Shown here: piece after piece, positions 28,830 to 37,769 of the stretch
Layout of the letters: each line of letters starts with the position of its first letter
Numbering within the stretch: the stretch's first letter is position 1
Assembly (NCBI GenBank): GCA_017882685.1
Contig: JADGPA010000002.1
Coordinates: forward strand, 1-56,710
From: Propionibacteriaceae bacterium
GTDB taxonomy: Bacteria; Actinomycetota; Actinomycetes; Propionibacteriales; Propionibacteriaceae
Length of the DNA stretch: 56,710 nucleotides
Direction: 5' to 3'
The notes under the pieces: generated by a model
What the model saw: only the letters and a program-made list of their open reading frames with translations
What the model was told of the DNA's origin: nothing
Databases searched by the model: none
Translations under genes and position numbers: made by a program

Positions 28830-30921
28830 ACGGGGCCGAACGGCTCAGCCTCGCCGGCCTTGCGGCGACGTTTGCGGCCGGGGTGCCGATGTTCACCGTC
28901 ACCCAGGATCGCAGCTACCTCTTCCTCGGCACGTTGCTGATGGCTGCCAGCGTCGCCATTGGCGCCGTTGTGCGCCGCGCCGGCGGCGGGGAGGTCACCA
29001 CAAGGCTCGCCCAGTTCCTTCCTGTGCTGCTGCTGCCCTGGCTGGTGCCGGCCCTGCGCAACCCGTGGAAGCTGGCCGGGGAGACCATCGAGTTCGTGCA
29101 GCAGGCGTTCGCGCCGATGTCCTACCAGGAGGGCTTCGCCGTGTTCACCGCCTCGATGCTCTGGGTCGTCTTCCTCGTTGTGGAAACCCTGACAAACGGA
29201 CTGCGGACCCCGGCCTGGACATTCCCCGTCCTCGTGTTTTTTAGACCAATCCGTTCCTGTTCGCGTTCCCCGCCATCGGGTTCATCGGGGTGCTGGGAAC
29301 CAGCGTCCGCAACGACGCCCTTGCCACACTGTCCCAGGCGCAGGCGCACATGCCGCACTGGCGTACGGGCGTCACACGGGCCGCAGCCACCGCCGGCGGG
29401 CTGGCGCTGGTCTGCAGCGTCGTGCTGTCGGTGCCGATCGCCGAGCGCTCGGCCAACGCTGCCAACCCGGCCGGCTCCGGCGCGGTCCTCCTGGGCGACC
29501 CCAGCCTCGACCTGATCCGCAACGTGACCGCCGCCAGCGATCAGAAGGTGATCAGCTACACCACCACGGACACCGCAGGGCAATACCTGCGGCTGGCAGC
29601 GCTGCCAGCCTTCGACGATCGCGGCTTCCACCTCACCAGCACCAGTCTGATCCCGCTGCCGCTGCGCGAAGACCCGCCGGAAGTGGCGGGCAGCTCATCG
29701 GTGCGGACGTCGGTGAAGATCGACAACCTGTCCAGTGAGTACCTGCCGATGCCCTGGGTGCCGACACGGACCGACATCGCAGACAACTGGCGCTACGACC
29801 CCGAGACAATGGCGGTTGTCGCCATCGGGGACAACCGAAGATCCGCGTCCCGCAACCTCGAATACACGGTCACCAGCGAGCGCCTCCCCGACGTCGAGAA
29901 CTGGCTGCCCCGCCTCACCGACGCCGGCCGCCCGAACGACAACGGCCTCACCCTCGACCTGCCCGACGACATCTCCCCCGCGATCCGGCAACTCGCCGAG
30001 CAGGTGACGTCCGGGTCGACCGCTGTCGGGGAGAAAGCGCTCGCCCTGCGCAACTTCCTCCGCTCCGGGGCCTTCACCTACAGCACCACCGTCACCCCCG
30101 GCACGACCCTGCAGACCCTCGACGACTTCCTGCTCGGCAGCCGGCTGGGCTACTGCGAGCAGTACGCGGGCGGCATGGCAGTGATGGCCCGCATGGTCGG
30201 CATCCCCTCGCGGGTCGTGATCGGCTTCCTGCCCGGCAAGAAGGTGGCAGAGCACTGGGAGATCACGACCCGGAACATGCACGCTTGGACCGAGCTGTAC
30301 TTCGGCGATGACATCGGCTGGGTGCTGATCGACGCGACGCCACCCGCGGCGGTCGGCGGGCCCACGCCGTCGGCGAGCGCCACCGCACGGCCCAGCTCGG
30401 CCAGTGCGGAGCCCACCGTGCGGCCGCCCACCTCCGCCCCTGGCGAGGCGCCGCCGGTTCCGCTGAACCCGACAACCGTCGACACGCCGACGTGGATCCT
30501 GCCAACCACCGGCGGTCTGGCCGCCCTGCTGCTGGTGGGCGGCGGGCCGTTGCTGGTGCGTCGCGGCCTGCGCTGGCGACGCCTCTTTGTCCGGACCGAC
30601 CAGCGACGAATGGTGGAGGACGCCTGGGCAGAGGTGCGGGCCGTCGCCATCGACCGCGGGGTGGACTGGCCGCAAGGGTCGACCCGCCAAGTCGCAGCCG
30701 TTCTCACCCCCGAGCTGGACGCGCGCGCCAGCCGTCAACTGAACGATCTTGCGCTTCTGGTGGAGCGGTCGCGTTACTCCGGTGAGGTGGTGCCGGCTGG
30801 CGAGCTCGCCATGGCTGTCGGCATCGTCACCGGGGCAATGGAAAAGCGGTGGGCGAAGCCCACCGCCTGGGTTCGGCGCTGGTGGCCGCGGTCAGTGTGG
30901 CCTCAGAGGCCGTCGTCCTGA
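28826..30921 (+). pseudogene. TgpA-type transglutaminase membrane protein, frameshifted
   Basis: Two frames together encode one protein of about 695 residues. The first (from ATG 28826) carries N-terminal membrane segments of the DUF3488/TgpA type up to TPAWTFPVLVFF near 29242. The rest is in the -1 frame from about 29246 (NPFLFAFPAIGFIGVLGTSV) to 30921. The transglutaminase core is intact there: GYCEQYAGG (Cys codon at 30154), MHAWTEL (His at 30280) and LIDATPP (Asp at 30331), then a Pro/Ser/Thr linker, a final membrane segment (about 30490-30560) and a DUF4129-like tail. The shift follows a run of six T. Either the gene is broken or one base was lost in sequencing; the intact catalytic triad favours a recent change or an error. 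Third gene of the moxR operon. Confidence 0.82.
30842..30866 (-). terminator. Intrinsic terminator of the DUF3040 gene, inside antisense coding sequence
   Basis: On the minus strand, GCGGTGGGC, loop TTC, GCCCACCGC, then TTTT: a 9-bp GC stem with a short T-run, 37 bases after the DUF3040 stop. It lies within the 3' coding part of the convergent transglutaminase gene. Confidence 0.65.
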
Positions 30922-31277
30922 CGCCGGCGCCAGCGGTCCTCCATACGTCCCATGAAGTCGCGCTCGGAGCTTCCTCCGGAGCGTCCCCCGTTGCCCTGGC
31001 CGTCCGCGGCGAGGCCGGACTGCTGCCACGCGCTCACGCCGACGACGGTGGCGGCGAGCATGATCACGAAACCAATGACGCTGACGGCGGGGTGCACCTG
31101 CATGCCGGCGATGAGGCACGTCATGCCGGCGATGAAGCCGATTCCTGCGAAGACGGCGCGGCGTCGGTGCCAGCGTCGCGTGGTGCCGCGAAGGGTGTTG
31201 GCGAGCTTGGGATCCTCGGCCGCCAGGGCGGCTTCCATCTGCTCGAGGAGCCGCTGCTCATCCTCAGAGAGCGCCAT
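30903..31277 (-). CDS. DUF3040 membrane protein
   Basis: A 124-residue actinobacterial protein with the DUF3040 start MALSEDEQRLLEQMEAALAA followed by DPKLANTL. Two adjacent membrane segments (about 40-58 and 63-83) and a charged glycine/arginine-rich C-terminus complete it. The family often lies near mraZ and dinB and its function is unknown. GGGAGGCGGCC precedes the ATG, a good promoter is at 31328-31356 and a terminator at 30842-30866, so this is a single-gene unit. Its 3' end overlaps the convergent transglutaminase gene by 19 bases. Confidence 0.88.
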   Translation of the reverse strand: MALSEDEQRLLEQMEAALAAEDPKLANTLRGTTRRWHRRRAVFAGIGFIAGMTCLIAGMQVHPAVSVIGFVIMLAATVVGVSAWQQSGLAADGQGNGGRSGGSSERDFMGRMEDRWRRRQDDGL

Positions 31278-31327
31278 GGCCGCCTCCCGTTTCCCGTAGT
31301 GGCCGAAGAATAAGGCAAGTCTAGGCG

Positions 31328-31356
31328 CCTATACCGCAATACGGAACTGGTTGCAA
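31328..31356 (-). promoter_or_regulatory. Promoter of the DUF3040 gene
   Basis: On the minus strand: TTGCAA, exactly 17 bases, TATAGG, located about 50 bases before the ATG. This is one of the best sigma-70-like matches in the window. Confidence 0.6.
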
Positions 31357-31370
31357 TTGTCTCGATCCGG

Positions 31371-32537
31371 TCACGGCCGGTCCTTCCTCGTCAGTACGGC
31401 CCGCCGCACAGCTTTCGGGCCGAATCGCTGGATTACCTTGTCGGCAGCCTTTTCGGCGTCCCGCCACCCGTGCTCGGGGGTGTCGAGGGTGGGTTGCAGG
31501 TAGGCGGTGGAGCGATCGACAAGGCCGGTGACCCGTACCCCCACCCTGCGGATCCGGGCGCGCTGCAAACCGAGCCTGGCAAGCGCAGCGAGGGCAGCCT
31601 CGTACACCTCGTCGGTGATGTCGGTCGGGCTGGTGAGCGTTACGGCCCGGGAAAGGGTGGTGAAGTCGGCGAAACGGAGGTTCAGCGTCACCGTCCGCCC
31701 CAGCACCCCCGCGGCACGCATCCGCGAGGCCACTTTCACGCTCACCCGTAGCAATTCTGCGTGCACGGTGGCCCGGTCGTCGGTGTCCCTCGCGAAGGTT
31801 TCCTGACACCCCACGCCCCGCTCGCCCGGCCGGGCGACCACCCGGCTCGAGTCCCGCCCCCACGCGAGCTCGGACAGCAGGGCCCCGGCGTGCGGCCCGA
31901 ACGCCCGTTGCAGCGTGGTGCGTGGAAGGTAGGCCAGCTCGGCGATGGTGGTGATGCCGAGCCGGTGCAGCGATGCCGCCGTGCTGTCCCCCACCCCGAT
32001 CAGGTGCTCGACCGGCTGGGGGTGCAGGAAGCCGATCACTGCAACCGCTGGCACCTCCAGCAACCCGTCGGGCTTTGCTGCATTGGAGGCCATCTTCGCG
32101 ATCAGCTTGTTCGGCCCGATGCCCACCGAGCAGGTGATCTGCTGCTCGTCTGCCACCATCGCCCGCAGCCGTTCGCCGATTGCGGCGGCGGAACCATCGG
32201 TGTGCACTGCCCCGGTGAGGTCGAGGTAGGCCTCGTCGATCGATGCGCTCTCGACCTGGGCCGTGAAGGTCTCGAAGATCGCGACAACCCCGGCGGAGAT
32301 CTCGCCGTAGGTGTCGAAGTCGGGCGGGACGCTGACAGCTGTCGGGCAGAGCCGGCGGGCCTGGACCGACGACATCCCGCCGCGGACCCCGAAGGTGCGC
32401 GCCGGGTAGTTGGCAGACAGCACCACGCCGCGCTCTGCGCCGCCGACCCACATCGGCACGTCCCGCAGTTCGGGGCGGCGCCGCATCTCCACCGAGGCGT
32501 AGAAGGCGTCCATGTCGACGTGCGTCACCACCCTCAC
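31371..32537 (-). CDS. dinB: DNA polymerase IV (Y-family translesion polymerase)
   Basis: Low-fidelity polymerase that copies past damaged bases. The 388-residue protein has the Y-family catalytic motifs DMDAFYASVE (first acidic residues), SANYPARTFGVRGGMSS and SIDEAYLDLTG (second acidic pair). TCSVGIGPNKLIAKMASNAAKPDG, a helix-hairpin-helix region and a little-finger domain from about 240 follow. All catalytic acids are intact, unlike catalytically dead ImuB proteins. GTG 32537 is preferred since it overlaps the dnaE2 stop (GTGA); GTG 32567 would add ten residues. Last gene of the SOS operon. Confidence 0.93.
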   Translation of the reverse strand: MRVVTHVDMDAFYASVEMRRRPELRDVPMWVGGAERGVVLSANYPARTFGVRGGMSSVQARRLCPTAVSVPPDFDTYGEISAGVVAIFETFTAQVESASIDEAYLDLTGAVHTDGSAAAIGERLRAMVADEQQITCSVGIGPNKLIAKMASNAAKPDGLLEVPAVAVIGFLHPQPVEHLIGVGDSTAASLHRLGITTIAELAYLPRTTLQRAFGPHAGALLSELAWGRDSSRVVARPGERGVGCQETFARDTDDRATVHAELLRVSVKVASRMRAAGVLGRTVTLNLRFADFTTLSRAVTLTSPTDITDEVYEAALAALARLGLQRARIRRVGVRVTGLVDRSTAYLQPTLDTPEHGWRDAEKAADKVIQRFGPKAVRRAVLTRKDRP

Positions 32538-35500
32538 CTGCCTGCGCTCCCCGGGCTGGAGTGCCACAGCTTCCGCGGCGCGGCGGCCACCGACCCACCC
32601 GCGGGCTTCACGTCGGCGTAGGGCGACTGACGGAAGCCGCTGGCGTGCACCAGCACGGGGCGGCGGCCGTGGGCATCCCCGACGCCGAAGCCGTCGGGCA
32701 CCACGTCCATCGCGGCACGCACCCGCTCGAGGGCTTCGGTCTCACTGCCGGTCTCTGCCAGGGCCTGCGTGAACAGCCCGTGCAGGTGGGTGAGCTCCCA
32801 GCAGCCGGTGGCCCGCACGCTGACCCCCCGCGGCCCGGCCCGGCGCAGTTCGCCACGCACCACCAGCTGCCAGGAGTTGAACACGGTTGCTGCGTAGGGC
32901 CCCTGGACGTCCTCGAAGAAGGTTGCGTCGGCGGGTCCGGTGGTGTCGTCGAGGGTCAGGAAGACCACCCGGCGCCCGGAGCGTAGCGGCGGGGTCTGGG
33001 TGGCCACTTTCACCCCGGCGATCAGCACGTCCTTCCGGCTGCGTCGCCCGAGCAGGTCGGATGCGAACGTGACCCCAAGGGCGGTGAGGAAGTCGAGGTG
33101 TTCCGACAGCACGTGGCGGCTGGCGTCCAGGCCGATGATGTCAAGCTCGGCGGCCAACCGTTCGGTGGCGGTGAGCTCGGGCAGGCCGGTGGCCACAACG
33201 TCGCCGACCTCGGCCGGGCCGGCCAGGTCGAGGGGCAACTGCACCTCCGCCGGCCTGTCGTGGGCGGCGCGCAGCCCACGCGCCCGGCCGCCGCGCCGGT
33301 CGACGCGGTCGGCCCGTTCCAGGTCGGCGACGCTGAGCAGCAGGTCACGGCGAGTGATGCGTCCACGGCGCAGCATCGGGGCGTCGACGATGCCATAGAG
33401 CTCGTCGAAGGCGCCGGCCAGCACGAGCCCCTCCAGCACCGGGGTGGCCACGCCTGCCCGCCGCCAGAAGTCGGTCAGCGAGGCGTAGGGACGCGCCTGC
33501 ACGACCCGCTCGAGGTCGGTCGCGCTGATGCCCTTCACGTCGGCCAGCGCGAGCCGGATGCCGTAGCCGCGCCCGTCCGGCAGCCCGGCACCGGGGACCA
33601 GCCGACCGGGGGTGGCGCCCTCCGGCGGGCCGGGCGGTGGCCCGTCCAGCTTCTCCACCCGGTAGCAGGCATCGCTGCGGTTCACGTCCAGGCCGAGCAC
33701 GAGCACCCCGAGCCGGCGGGCTTCTTCGAGCATCAGCCGCTTGGGGTACATGCCGGGGTCGTGGGTGAGAACGCCGGAGAGGAAGTGCGCCGGGTAGTGC
33801 GTCTTCAGCCAGGCCGACTGGTAGGTGGGCAGGGCGAACGCTGCGGCGTGCGCCTTGCAGAAGCCGAAGGAAGCGAACGATTCCAGGACGAACCAGATGC
33901 GCCCGATTGTGGCGTCGTCGTAGCCCTTCCGCGCCGCAGCTGGGACGAGCCAGCGCTTGACGTCGACCTGCCCTTGCGGCGTGCCGAGCGCCCGGCGGGC
34001 CTCATCTCCCTGGGCGAGCGTGCAGCCGGTCACGGTGGCGATGATTCCGATGATCTGCTCGTGGAACACCACGACGCCGCCGGTTTCCGCCAGTACCGGC
34101 TCCAGCGAGGGGTGGAGGTAACTGGCCCGCTGCCAGCCGTGCCGCGTCGAGAGGAAAGGGATCACCATGTCGGACTTCACCGGGCCGGGACGGAACAGCG
34201 AGATGTCGATGATGATGTCTGCGAAGTCGACCGGGCCGAACTTGCCCAGCAGCTCGCGCTGGCCGGGCGACTCGATCTGGAAGCAGCCGAGGGTTGCGGC
34301 CTTGGCGATCAGGTCGTAGGTGTCGGGGTCGTCGAAGGGAGCGAGCAGGTCGAGGTCGACCCGCACACCCTCGACCCGCTCGATCTCGGTGAGGGCGTGG
34401 GCGATCGATGACTGCATCCGGATCCCCAGCACGTCCAGCTTCAGCAGGCCGAGGTCCTCCACGTCGTCCTTGTCGAATTGGCTCATCGGATAGCCGCCGA
34501 AGCTGGCCTCGGTCGGGGTCCGGTCGCCGAGGGTCGCATCCGAGAGCAGCACCCCGCACGGGTGCAGCGCGAGGTGGCGGGGCAGCCCGTCCAGGGATTC
34601 GACAAGGCCGAACAGTACGTCCAGCCGCCGCTCCCCCAGCCCGGCGGCCCGCAGTTCGGGCAGGTCGCGCAGGGCTGCGCGGGCGTCGGACGCGCGGATG
34701 TGCGGGAACGCTGTGGCGATCGCGTCGATCTCCTTCGGCGGCAGGCTCAGCGCAGCCCCGACATCGCGGACGGCGTGGCGCACCCGGTAGGTGTCGAAGG
34801 AGGCGACGCATGCCACCCGGTCTTTGCCGAAGGTGCGCAGGATCAGGTCGTACACCTCTGTGCGTCGCGCCGACTCCACGTCGAGGTCGATGTCGGGGAG
34901 AGCAGCCCGCAGCGGGGAGAGGAAGCGCTCCATCAACAGGCCGTGCCGGATCGGGTCGACCCCGGAGATGCCGAGCAGGTAGTTCACGAGGCTGCCTGCG
35001 CCGGAGCCCCGGGCAGCCGAGCGGACGCCGAGGTCACGCACCAGGTCGGTGATGTCGGCGACGGTGAGGAAGTAGGGCGCGAACCCGAGGGCGTCGATCA
35101 CGGCGAGTTCTGCGGCCAGCCGTTCGTGGACGGCGGGACCGGGGTCGGGGTAGCGGGCTGACAGCCCGGCCCGGCAGCGGTGCCGCAGTTCGCCGGGGGC
35201 GTCGGTGGCGCTGACCTTGAGCACGTCGAACTCGGGCAGGTGGATCTCGCCGAGGCCGATGTCGGCGCGCGGGTCGAGCCGGGCGCGAATCGCGACGGTC
35301 CGGGTGTCGGCGAGCAGTTGCTCCGCGTCCGCCCTTCCGGCCAGGCGGGACACCTCCTCTGCCAGCGGCAGCATCTCCTTGCCGGCCTTCAGGTAGCCCT
35401 CCGCGTTGCGGCGGTCGACGTTGTGCGACGCCAGCGGCACCAGCCGGCGCGAGGCGTCCAGCACGTCGAGGGTAGGGCCGAGGTGCTTGGCGGTCATGCG

Positions 35501-36166
35501 CACCTCGTTGGTGAGCACGCCGACAAGACGGTGGGCGTCGGCGAAGGCCAGCATCCTGCCGGCGTGTGCGGCCGTGCCGACCCCGCTACCGGCGAGCTGC
35601 TGGTTGGCCACCCCCACCACCAGCTGGTGCGGCTCCACCACCTCGAGCCAGCCCGCCAACACCTGTTCGGCCACGTCGGGGCGGCCGGCGGCCAGCGCGA
35701 GGCCCAGTTCGGAGTCGGGTCCCAGCATCACCAGCAGATCGCGGCCGTGGGTGCCGACAAGGCTCGTCGTGCAGACAGGTTCACCACGTTCGCCGGCTGC
35801 GTGGACGGCTGTGGTCAGCCGGCACAGCGACGCCCAGCCTGCCCGGGAGGTGGCCAGCGTCACCACCCGCGGCAGCCGCGCGTCCCGCAGCTCACCGCCC
35901 TTTGCCGGCGTGACCGGTCGCGTCGACCGTGGACGGGCCGGAACGGACGGCGCGACAGCGAAGTCGACCCCGACCACGGGGGCGATCCCGGCCGCAGCGC
36001 AGGCCTTGGCGAACCGGACGGCACCGTAGAGGCCGTCCCTATCGGTGACGGCGAGGGTGTCCATCCCGTGTCCGGACGCTGCTGCGACCAGCGCGGACGG
36101 GGCGGAGGCGCCGTAGCGCAGCGAGTAGCCCGAAGCCACCCGCAGGTGAACGAACGGGTCGCTCAT
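32534..36166 (-). CDS. dnaE2: Error-prone DNA polymerase DnaE2
   Basis: Second C-family polymerase alpha subunit used in damage-induced mutagenesis. The 1210-residue product starts MSDPFVHLRVASGYSLRYGA. This is the DnaE2-type PHP domain, in which metal-binding histidines of true DnaE1 are replaced; here even the usual HLH is HLR. The polymerase aspartates are in PDIDLDVESARR (D425, D427), and FCKAHAAAFALPTYQSAW and an OB-fold near 1060-1130 (VLIAGVKVATQTPPL) follow. Somewhat longer than typical relatives. ATG 36166 overlaps the preceding gene's stop by 4 bases; the open frame upstream is not homologous. A LexA-type box governs the operon. Confidence 0.95.
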   Translation of the reverse strand: MSDPFVHLRVASGYSLRYGASAPSALVAAASGHGMDTLAVTDRDGLYGAVRFAKACAAAGIAPVVGVDFAVAPSVPARPRSTRPVTPAKGGELRDARLPRVVTLATSRAGWASLCRLTTAVHAAGERGEPVCTTSLVGTHGRDLLVMLGPDSELGLALAAGRPDVAEQVLAGWLEVVEPHQLVVGVANQQLAGSGVGTAAHAGRMLAFADAHRLVGVLTNEVRMTAKHLGPTLDVLDASRRLVPLASHNVDRRNAEGYLKAGKEMLPLAEEVSRLAGRADAEQLLADTRTVAIRARLDPRADIGLGEIHLPEFDVLKVSATDAPGELRHRCRAGLSARYPDPGPAVHERLAAELAVIDALGFAPYFLTVADITDLVRDLGVRSAARGSGAGSLVNYLLGISGVDPIRHGLLMERFLSPLRAALPDIDLDVESARRTEVYDLILRTFGKDRVACVASFDTYRVRHAVRDVGAALSLPPKEIDAIATAFPHIRASDARAALRDLPELRAAGLGERRLDVLFGLVESLDGLPRHLALHPCGVLLSDATLGDRTPTEASFGGYPMSQFDKDDVEDLGLLKLDVLGIRMQSSIAHALTEIERVEGVRVDLDLLAPFDDPDTYDLIAKAATLGCFQIESPGQRELLGKFGPVDFADIIIDISLFRPGPVKSDMVIPFLSTRHGWQRASYLHPSLEPVLAETGGVVVFHEQIIGIIATVTGCTLAQGDEARRALGTPQGQVDVKRWLVPAAARKGYDDATIGRIWFVLESFASFGFCKAHAAAFALPTYQSAWLKTHYPAHFLSGVLTHDPGMYPKRLMLEEARRLGVLVLGLDVNRSDACYRVEKLDGPPPGPPEGATPGRLVPGAGLPDGRGYGIRLALADVKGISATDLERVVQARPYASLTDFWRRAGVATPVLEGLVLAGAFDELYGIVDAPMLRRGRITRRDLLLSVADLERADRVDRRGGRARGLRAAHDRPAEVQLPLDLAGPAEVGDVVATGLPELTATERLAAELDIIGLDASRHVLSEHLDFLTALGVTFASDLLGRRSRKDVLIAGVKVATQTPPLRSGRRVVFLTLDDTTGPADATFFEDVQGPYAATVFNSWQLVVRGELRRAGPRGVSVRATGCWELTHLHGLFTQALAETGSETEALERVRAAMDVVPDGFGVGDAHGRRPVLVHASGFRQSPYADVKPAGGSVAAAPRKLWHSSPGSAGR

Positions 36167-36573
36167 CCCGTCCACCTGGCCGCCCGTGCGGGACGGGCCA
36201 GCCGACGGGCGACGGCGTCGTGGAAGGCCTGGGCGTCGCGCACCAGGTCGTCGGCTTCGCGCACGGTGACGATGGCAATGGCTCCCGCAGCGACGGCCTC
36301 GCGCTTGCCCTGGGTGGCTGCGAAGAACCCCGCCCACTCGGAGAACTCCGGGGCCACCTCGCCGACCACCTGCCAGACGTTGCGCAGCCGTCCCCCGGAC
36401 GCCGCCCGTGCCCGTGCGGCGAGGATCGTCGCAGCCACCCGCAGTGCTGCGAGCTGCGCTTGCAGGTAGCGCTCTGCAGGGGAGTCGGCCAGTTCCGCGC
36501 CCACCAGCGCAGCCCTCGCCAAGCCGAGTCCATCGTCGATTCCCTCCACGCTCCCTGAGCTTGTCGGGGCCAT
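36163..36573 (-). CDS. SAV_6107-type HEPN domain protein
   Basis: A 136-residue helical protein with LARAALVGAELADSPAERYL, LAALRVAATILAARARA and VREADDLVRDAQAFHDAVAR, resembling the actinobacterial SAV_6107 HEPN family. HEPN folds are often RNases, but the catalytic RxxxxH motif is not evident here. It lies between DUF6504 and dnaE2 with 1-bp and 4-bp overlaps, so it should be coexpressed during DNA damage. A mutasome accessory role is inference from position. The start at ATG 36573 overlaps the DUF6504 stop (TGATG). Confidence 0.75.
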   Translation of the reverse strand: MAPTSSGSVEGIDDGLGLARAALVGAELADSPAERYLQAQLAALRVAATILAARARAASGGRLRNVWQVVGEVAPEFSEWAGFFAATQGKREAVAAGAIAIVTVREADDLVRDAQAFHDAVARRLARPARAARWTG

Positions 36574-36899
36574 CAGTCCATCACCGCCCGCAATCGCCAG
36601 CGGCCGTTGCCCCAGCTGTGCGCCAGCTCGTACACCCCGGACCGGGTAGCCGCCCCGGGGCTGGCGACCACGCGCCAGATCTCTTCCTCGCCCAGCAGGT
36701 CGCCGCCGTCGGCCACCTCCGGGTCGTCGCCGCGGGCGGCCTCCACCTGCGCGCTGCGCCACCAGTCGGCGGTCTCGAGCCAGCGGGTCTGCACCTGGCT
36801 GACCCGCCAGATACGGCGGCGCCAACTGAAGTGGGCGGGGCCCTCTTGGGTGCCGATCAGCCCGGTACGAACCTCGATCTCCTCGTCGTACCGGCGCAT
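36573..36899 (-). CDS. DUF6504 family protein (SOS mutagenesis operon leader gene)
   Basis: A 108-residue basic/acidic soluble protein: MRRYDEEIEVRTG, then PAHFSWRRRIWRVSQVQTRW with many tryptophans, and a C-terminal GVYELAHSWGNGRWRLRAVMD-like strand pair (split by one residue). Proteins of this family accompany polymerase IV or dnaE2 genes in actinobacteria and their role is unknown. ATG 36899 is preceded by GAGGGAAGGG. First gene of the four-gene operon ending in dinB. Confidence 0.8.
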   Translation of the reverse strand: MRRYDEEIEVRTGLIGTQEGPAHFSWRRRIWRVSQVQTRWLETADWWRSAQVEAARGDDPEVADGGDLLGEEEIWRVVASPGAATRSGVYELAHSWGNGRWRLRAVMD

Positions 36900-37097
36900 G
36901 ATCCCTTCCCTCTTCCTGAATTCCTTGCCTGTCCCTGAATTCTTCCGTGGCACTGACCGACCCCGGCACGGATGGTTCTCCGGCGTGCCGTCGGGCGGGG
37001 GTCGAGACCACCCAACAGAACTGCCGGGAAACCGTCCACACCGGGGCCGGGACGGGCTGCGGTGTGCTGCCCGAGCGAGCTTCCCCAACTCGCGTTA
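36900..37097 (-). other. 198-bp leader of the SOS mutagenesis operon
   Basis: The stretch between the LexA-type box and the DUF6504 start. It holds the ribosome site and a pair of CCTGAATTC repeats (36915-36923 and 36934-36942, 19 bases apart). No reading frame with family similarity was recognised. Confidence 0.4.
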
Positions 37098-37113
37098 TCG
37101 AACGTGTATTCGA
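37098..37113. promoter_or_regulatory. LexA/SOS box
   Basis: TCGAACGTGTATTCGA matches the actinobacterial SOS consensus TCGAAC-N4-GTTCGA with one mismatch. It begins about 9 bases downstream of a TATGAT -10 element for the minus-strand mutagenesis operon, so bound LexA would cover the transcription start. Confidence 0.8.
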
Positions 37114-37122
37114 TTGACACCC

Positions 37123-37153
37123 ATCATAGGGCCCGCCTCCGACAGTGCGTCAA
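37123..37153 (-). promoter_or_regulatory. Promoter of the SOS mutagenesis operon
   Basis: On the minus strand: TTGACG, 19 bases, TATGAT. The -10 is a strong match, and the spacing is slightly long. The SOS box lies immediately downstream. Confidence 0.55.
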
Positions 37154-37175
37154 GCCCCGTCCGCGCACCCGTGGC

Positions 37176-37181
37176 TACGCT
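37176..37181 (+). promoter_or_regulatory. -10 element for a leaderless DUF4126 transcript
   Basis: TACGCT, then 6 bases, then the ATG at 37188. The spacing would place the transcription start on the start codon; there is no ribosome-binding site upstream. Confidence 0.4.
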
Positions 37182-37187
37182 TTCGTC

Positions 37188-37769
37188 ATGGATGTCGTCG
37201 CACTCACCTTCGCCAGCGGCTGGGCCAGCGGCATCAACGCCTACGCCACGGTCTTCCTGCTCGGCATCATCGGCCGGTTCGGCGCGATCGCCGGCATTCC
37301 CGAGGGCTTCGGTCGCACCGATGTGCTGGTGATCATGGGCATCCTCGCCCTCGCCGAGTTCTTCGCTGACAAGATCCCCTACCTCGACTCGGCCTGGGAC
37401 GCCATCTCCACCTTCATCCGCCCGGTCGCCGGCGCGCTGATCGGCGCCCTGCTAGCCGGAGCCAGCGGCGACCTGCTCCCGATGGCGATGGGCGCACTCG
37501 GCGGCGTCACAGCCCTGGTCAGCCACGCGGCCAAGTCCGGCGTCCGCCTTGCCGTGAACACCTCACCGGAGCCCCTGAGCAATATCGGCGCCTCCCTTGC
37601 CGGGGACGCCGCACTGGTCACCGTGATCTCGCTCGCCATCGCCCACCCGTTGCAGGCCGCCATCCTCGCCGGCATCCTGCTGGTCGGCACCATCGCGCTC
37701 GCCGTGGTGCTTGTGGCCCGGATCCGTCGTGGGGTCACAGCCTTCCGCGCCTGGCTGGCAGCGCGTTGA
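37188..37769 (+). CDS. DUF4126 family membrane protein
   Basis: A 193-residue protein with about five to six membrane segments, glycine- and alanine-rich. The typical DUF4126 beginning LTFASGWASGINAYATVFLLG is present, then LALAEFFADKIPYLDSAWD and LSNIGASLAGDA. Function of the family is unknown. No ribosome site precedes the ATG, and the -10-like element suggests a leaderless mRNA. It diverges from the SOS operon and is coupled to the next gene by a TTGA overlap. Confidence 0.85.
   Translation: MDVVALTFASGWASGINAYATVFLLGIIGRFGAIAGIPEGFGRTDVLVIMGILALAEFFADKIPYLDSAWDAISTFIRPVAGALIGALLAGASGDLLPMAMGALGGVTALVSHAAKSGVRLAVNTSPEPLSNIGASLAGDAALVTVISLAIAHPLQAAILAGILLVGTIALAVVLVARIRRGVTAFRAWLAAR

Noticed and set aside
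29236-29250. Programmed -1 ribosomal frameshift in the transglutaminase gene
   Set aside because: A -1 slip on the T6 run leads straight into TAG (29242-29244), and the zero-frame phase does not match a standard X XXY YYZ heptamer.
32538-32567. Upstream GTG start for dinB
   Set aside because: Possible, but the GTG at 32537 has a stop-start overlap like its neighbours and begins right before the conserved THVDMDAF; the longer form is kept only as an alternative.
37114-37119. TTGACA as -35 of a plus-strand promoter for DUF4126
   Set aside because: No TAnnnT element lies 16-19 bases downstream; the better -10 for that gene is at 37176-37181, too far away for this -35.
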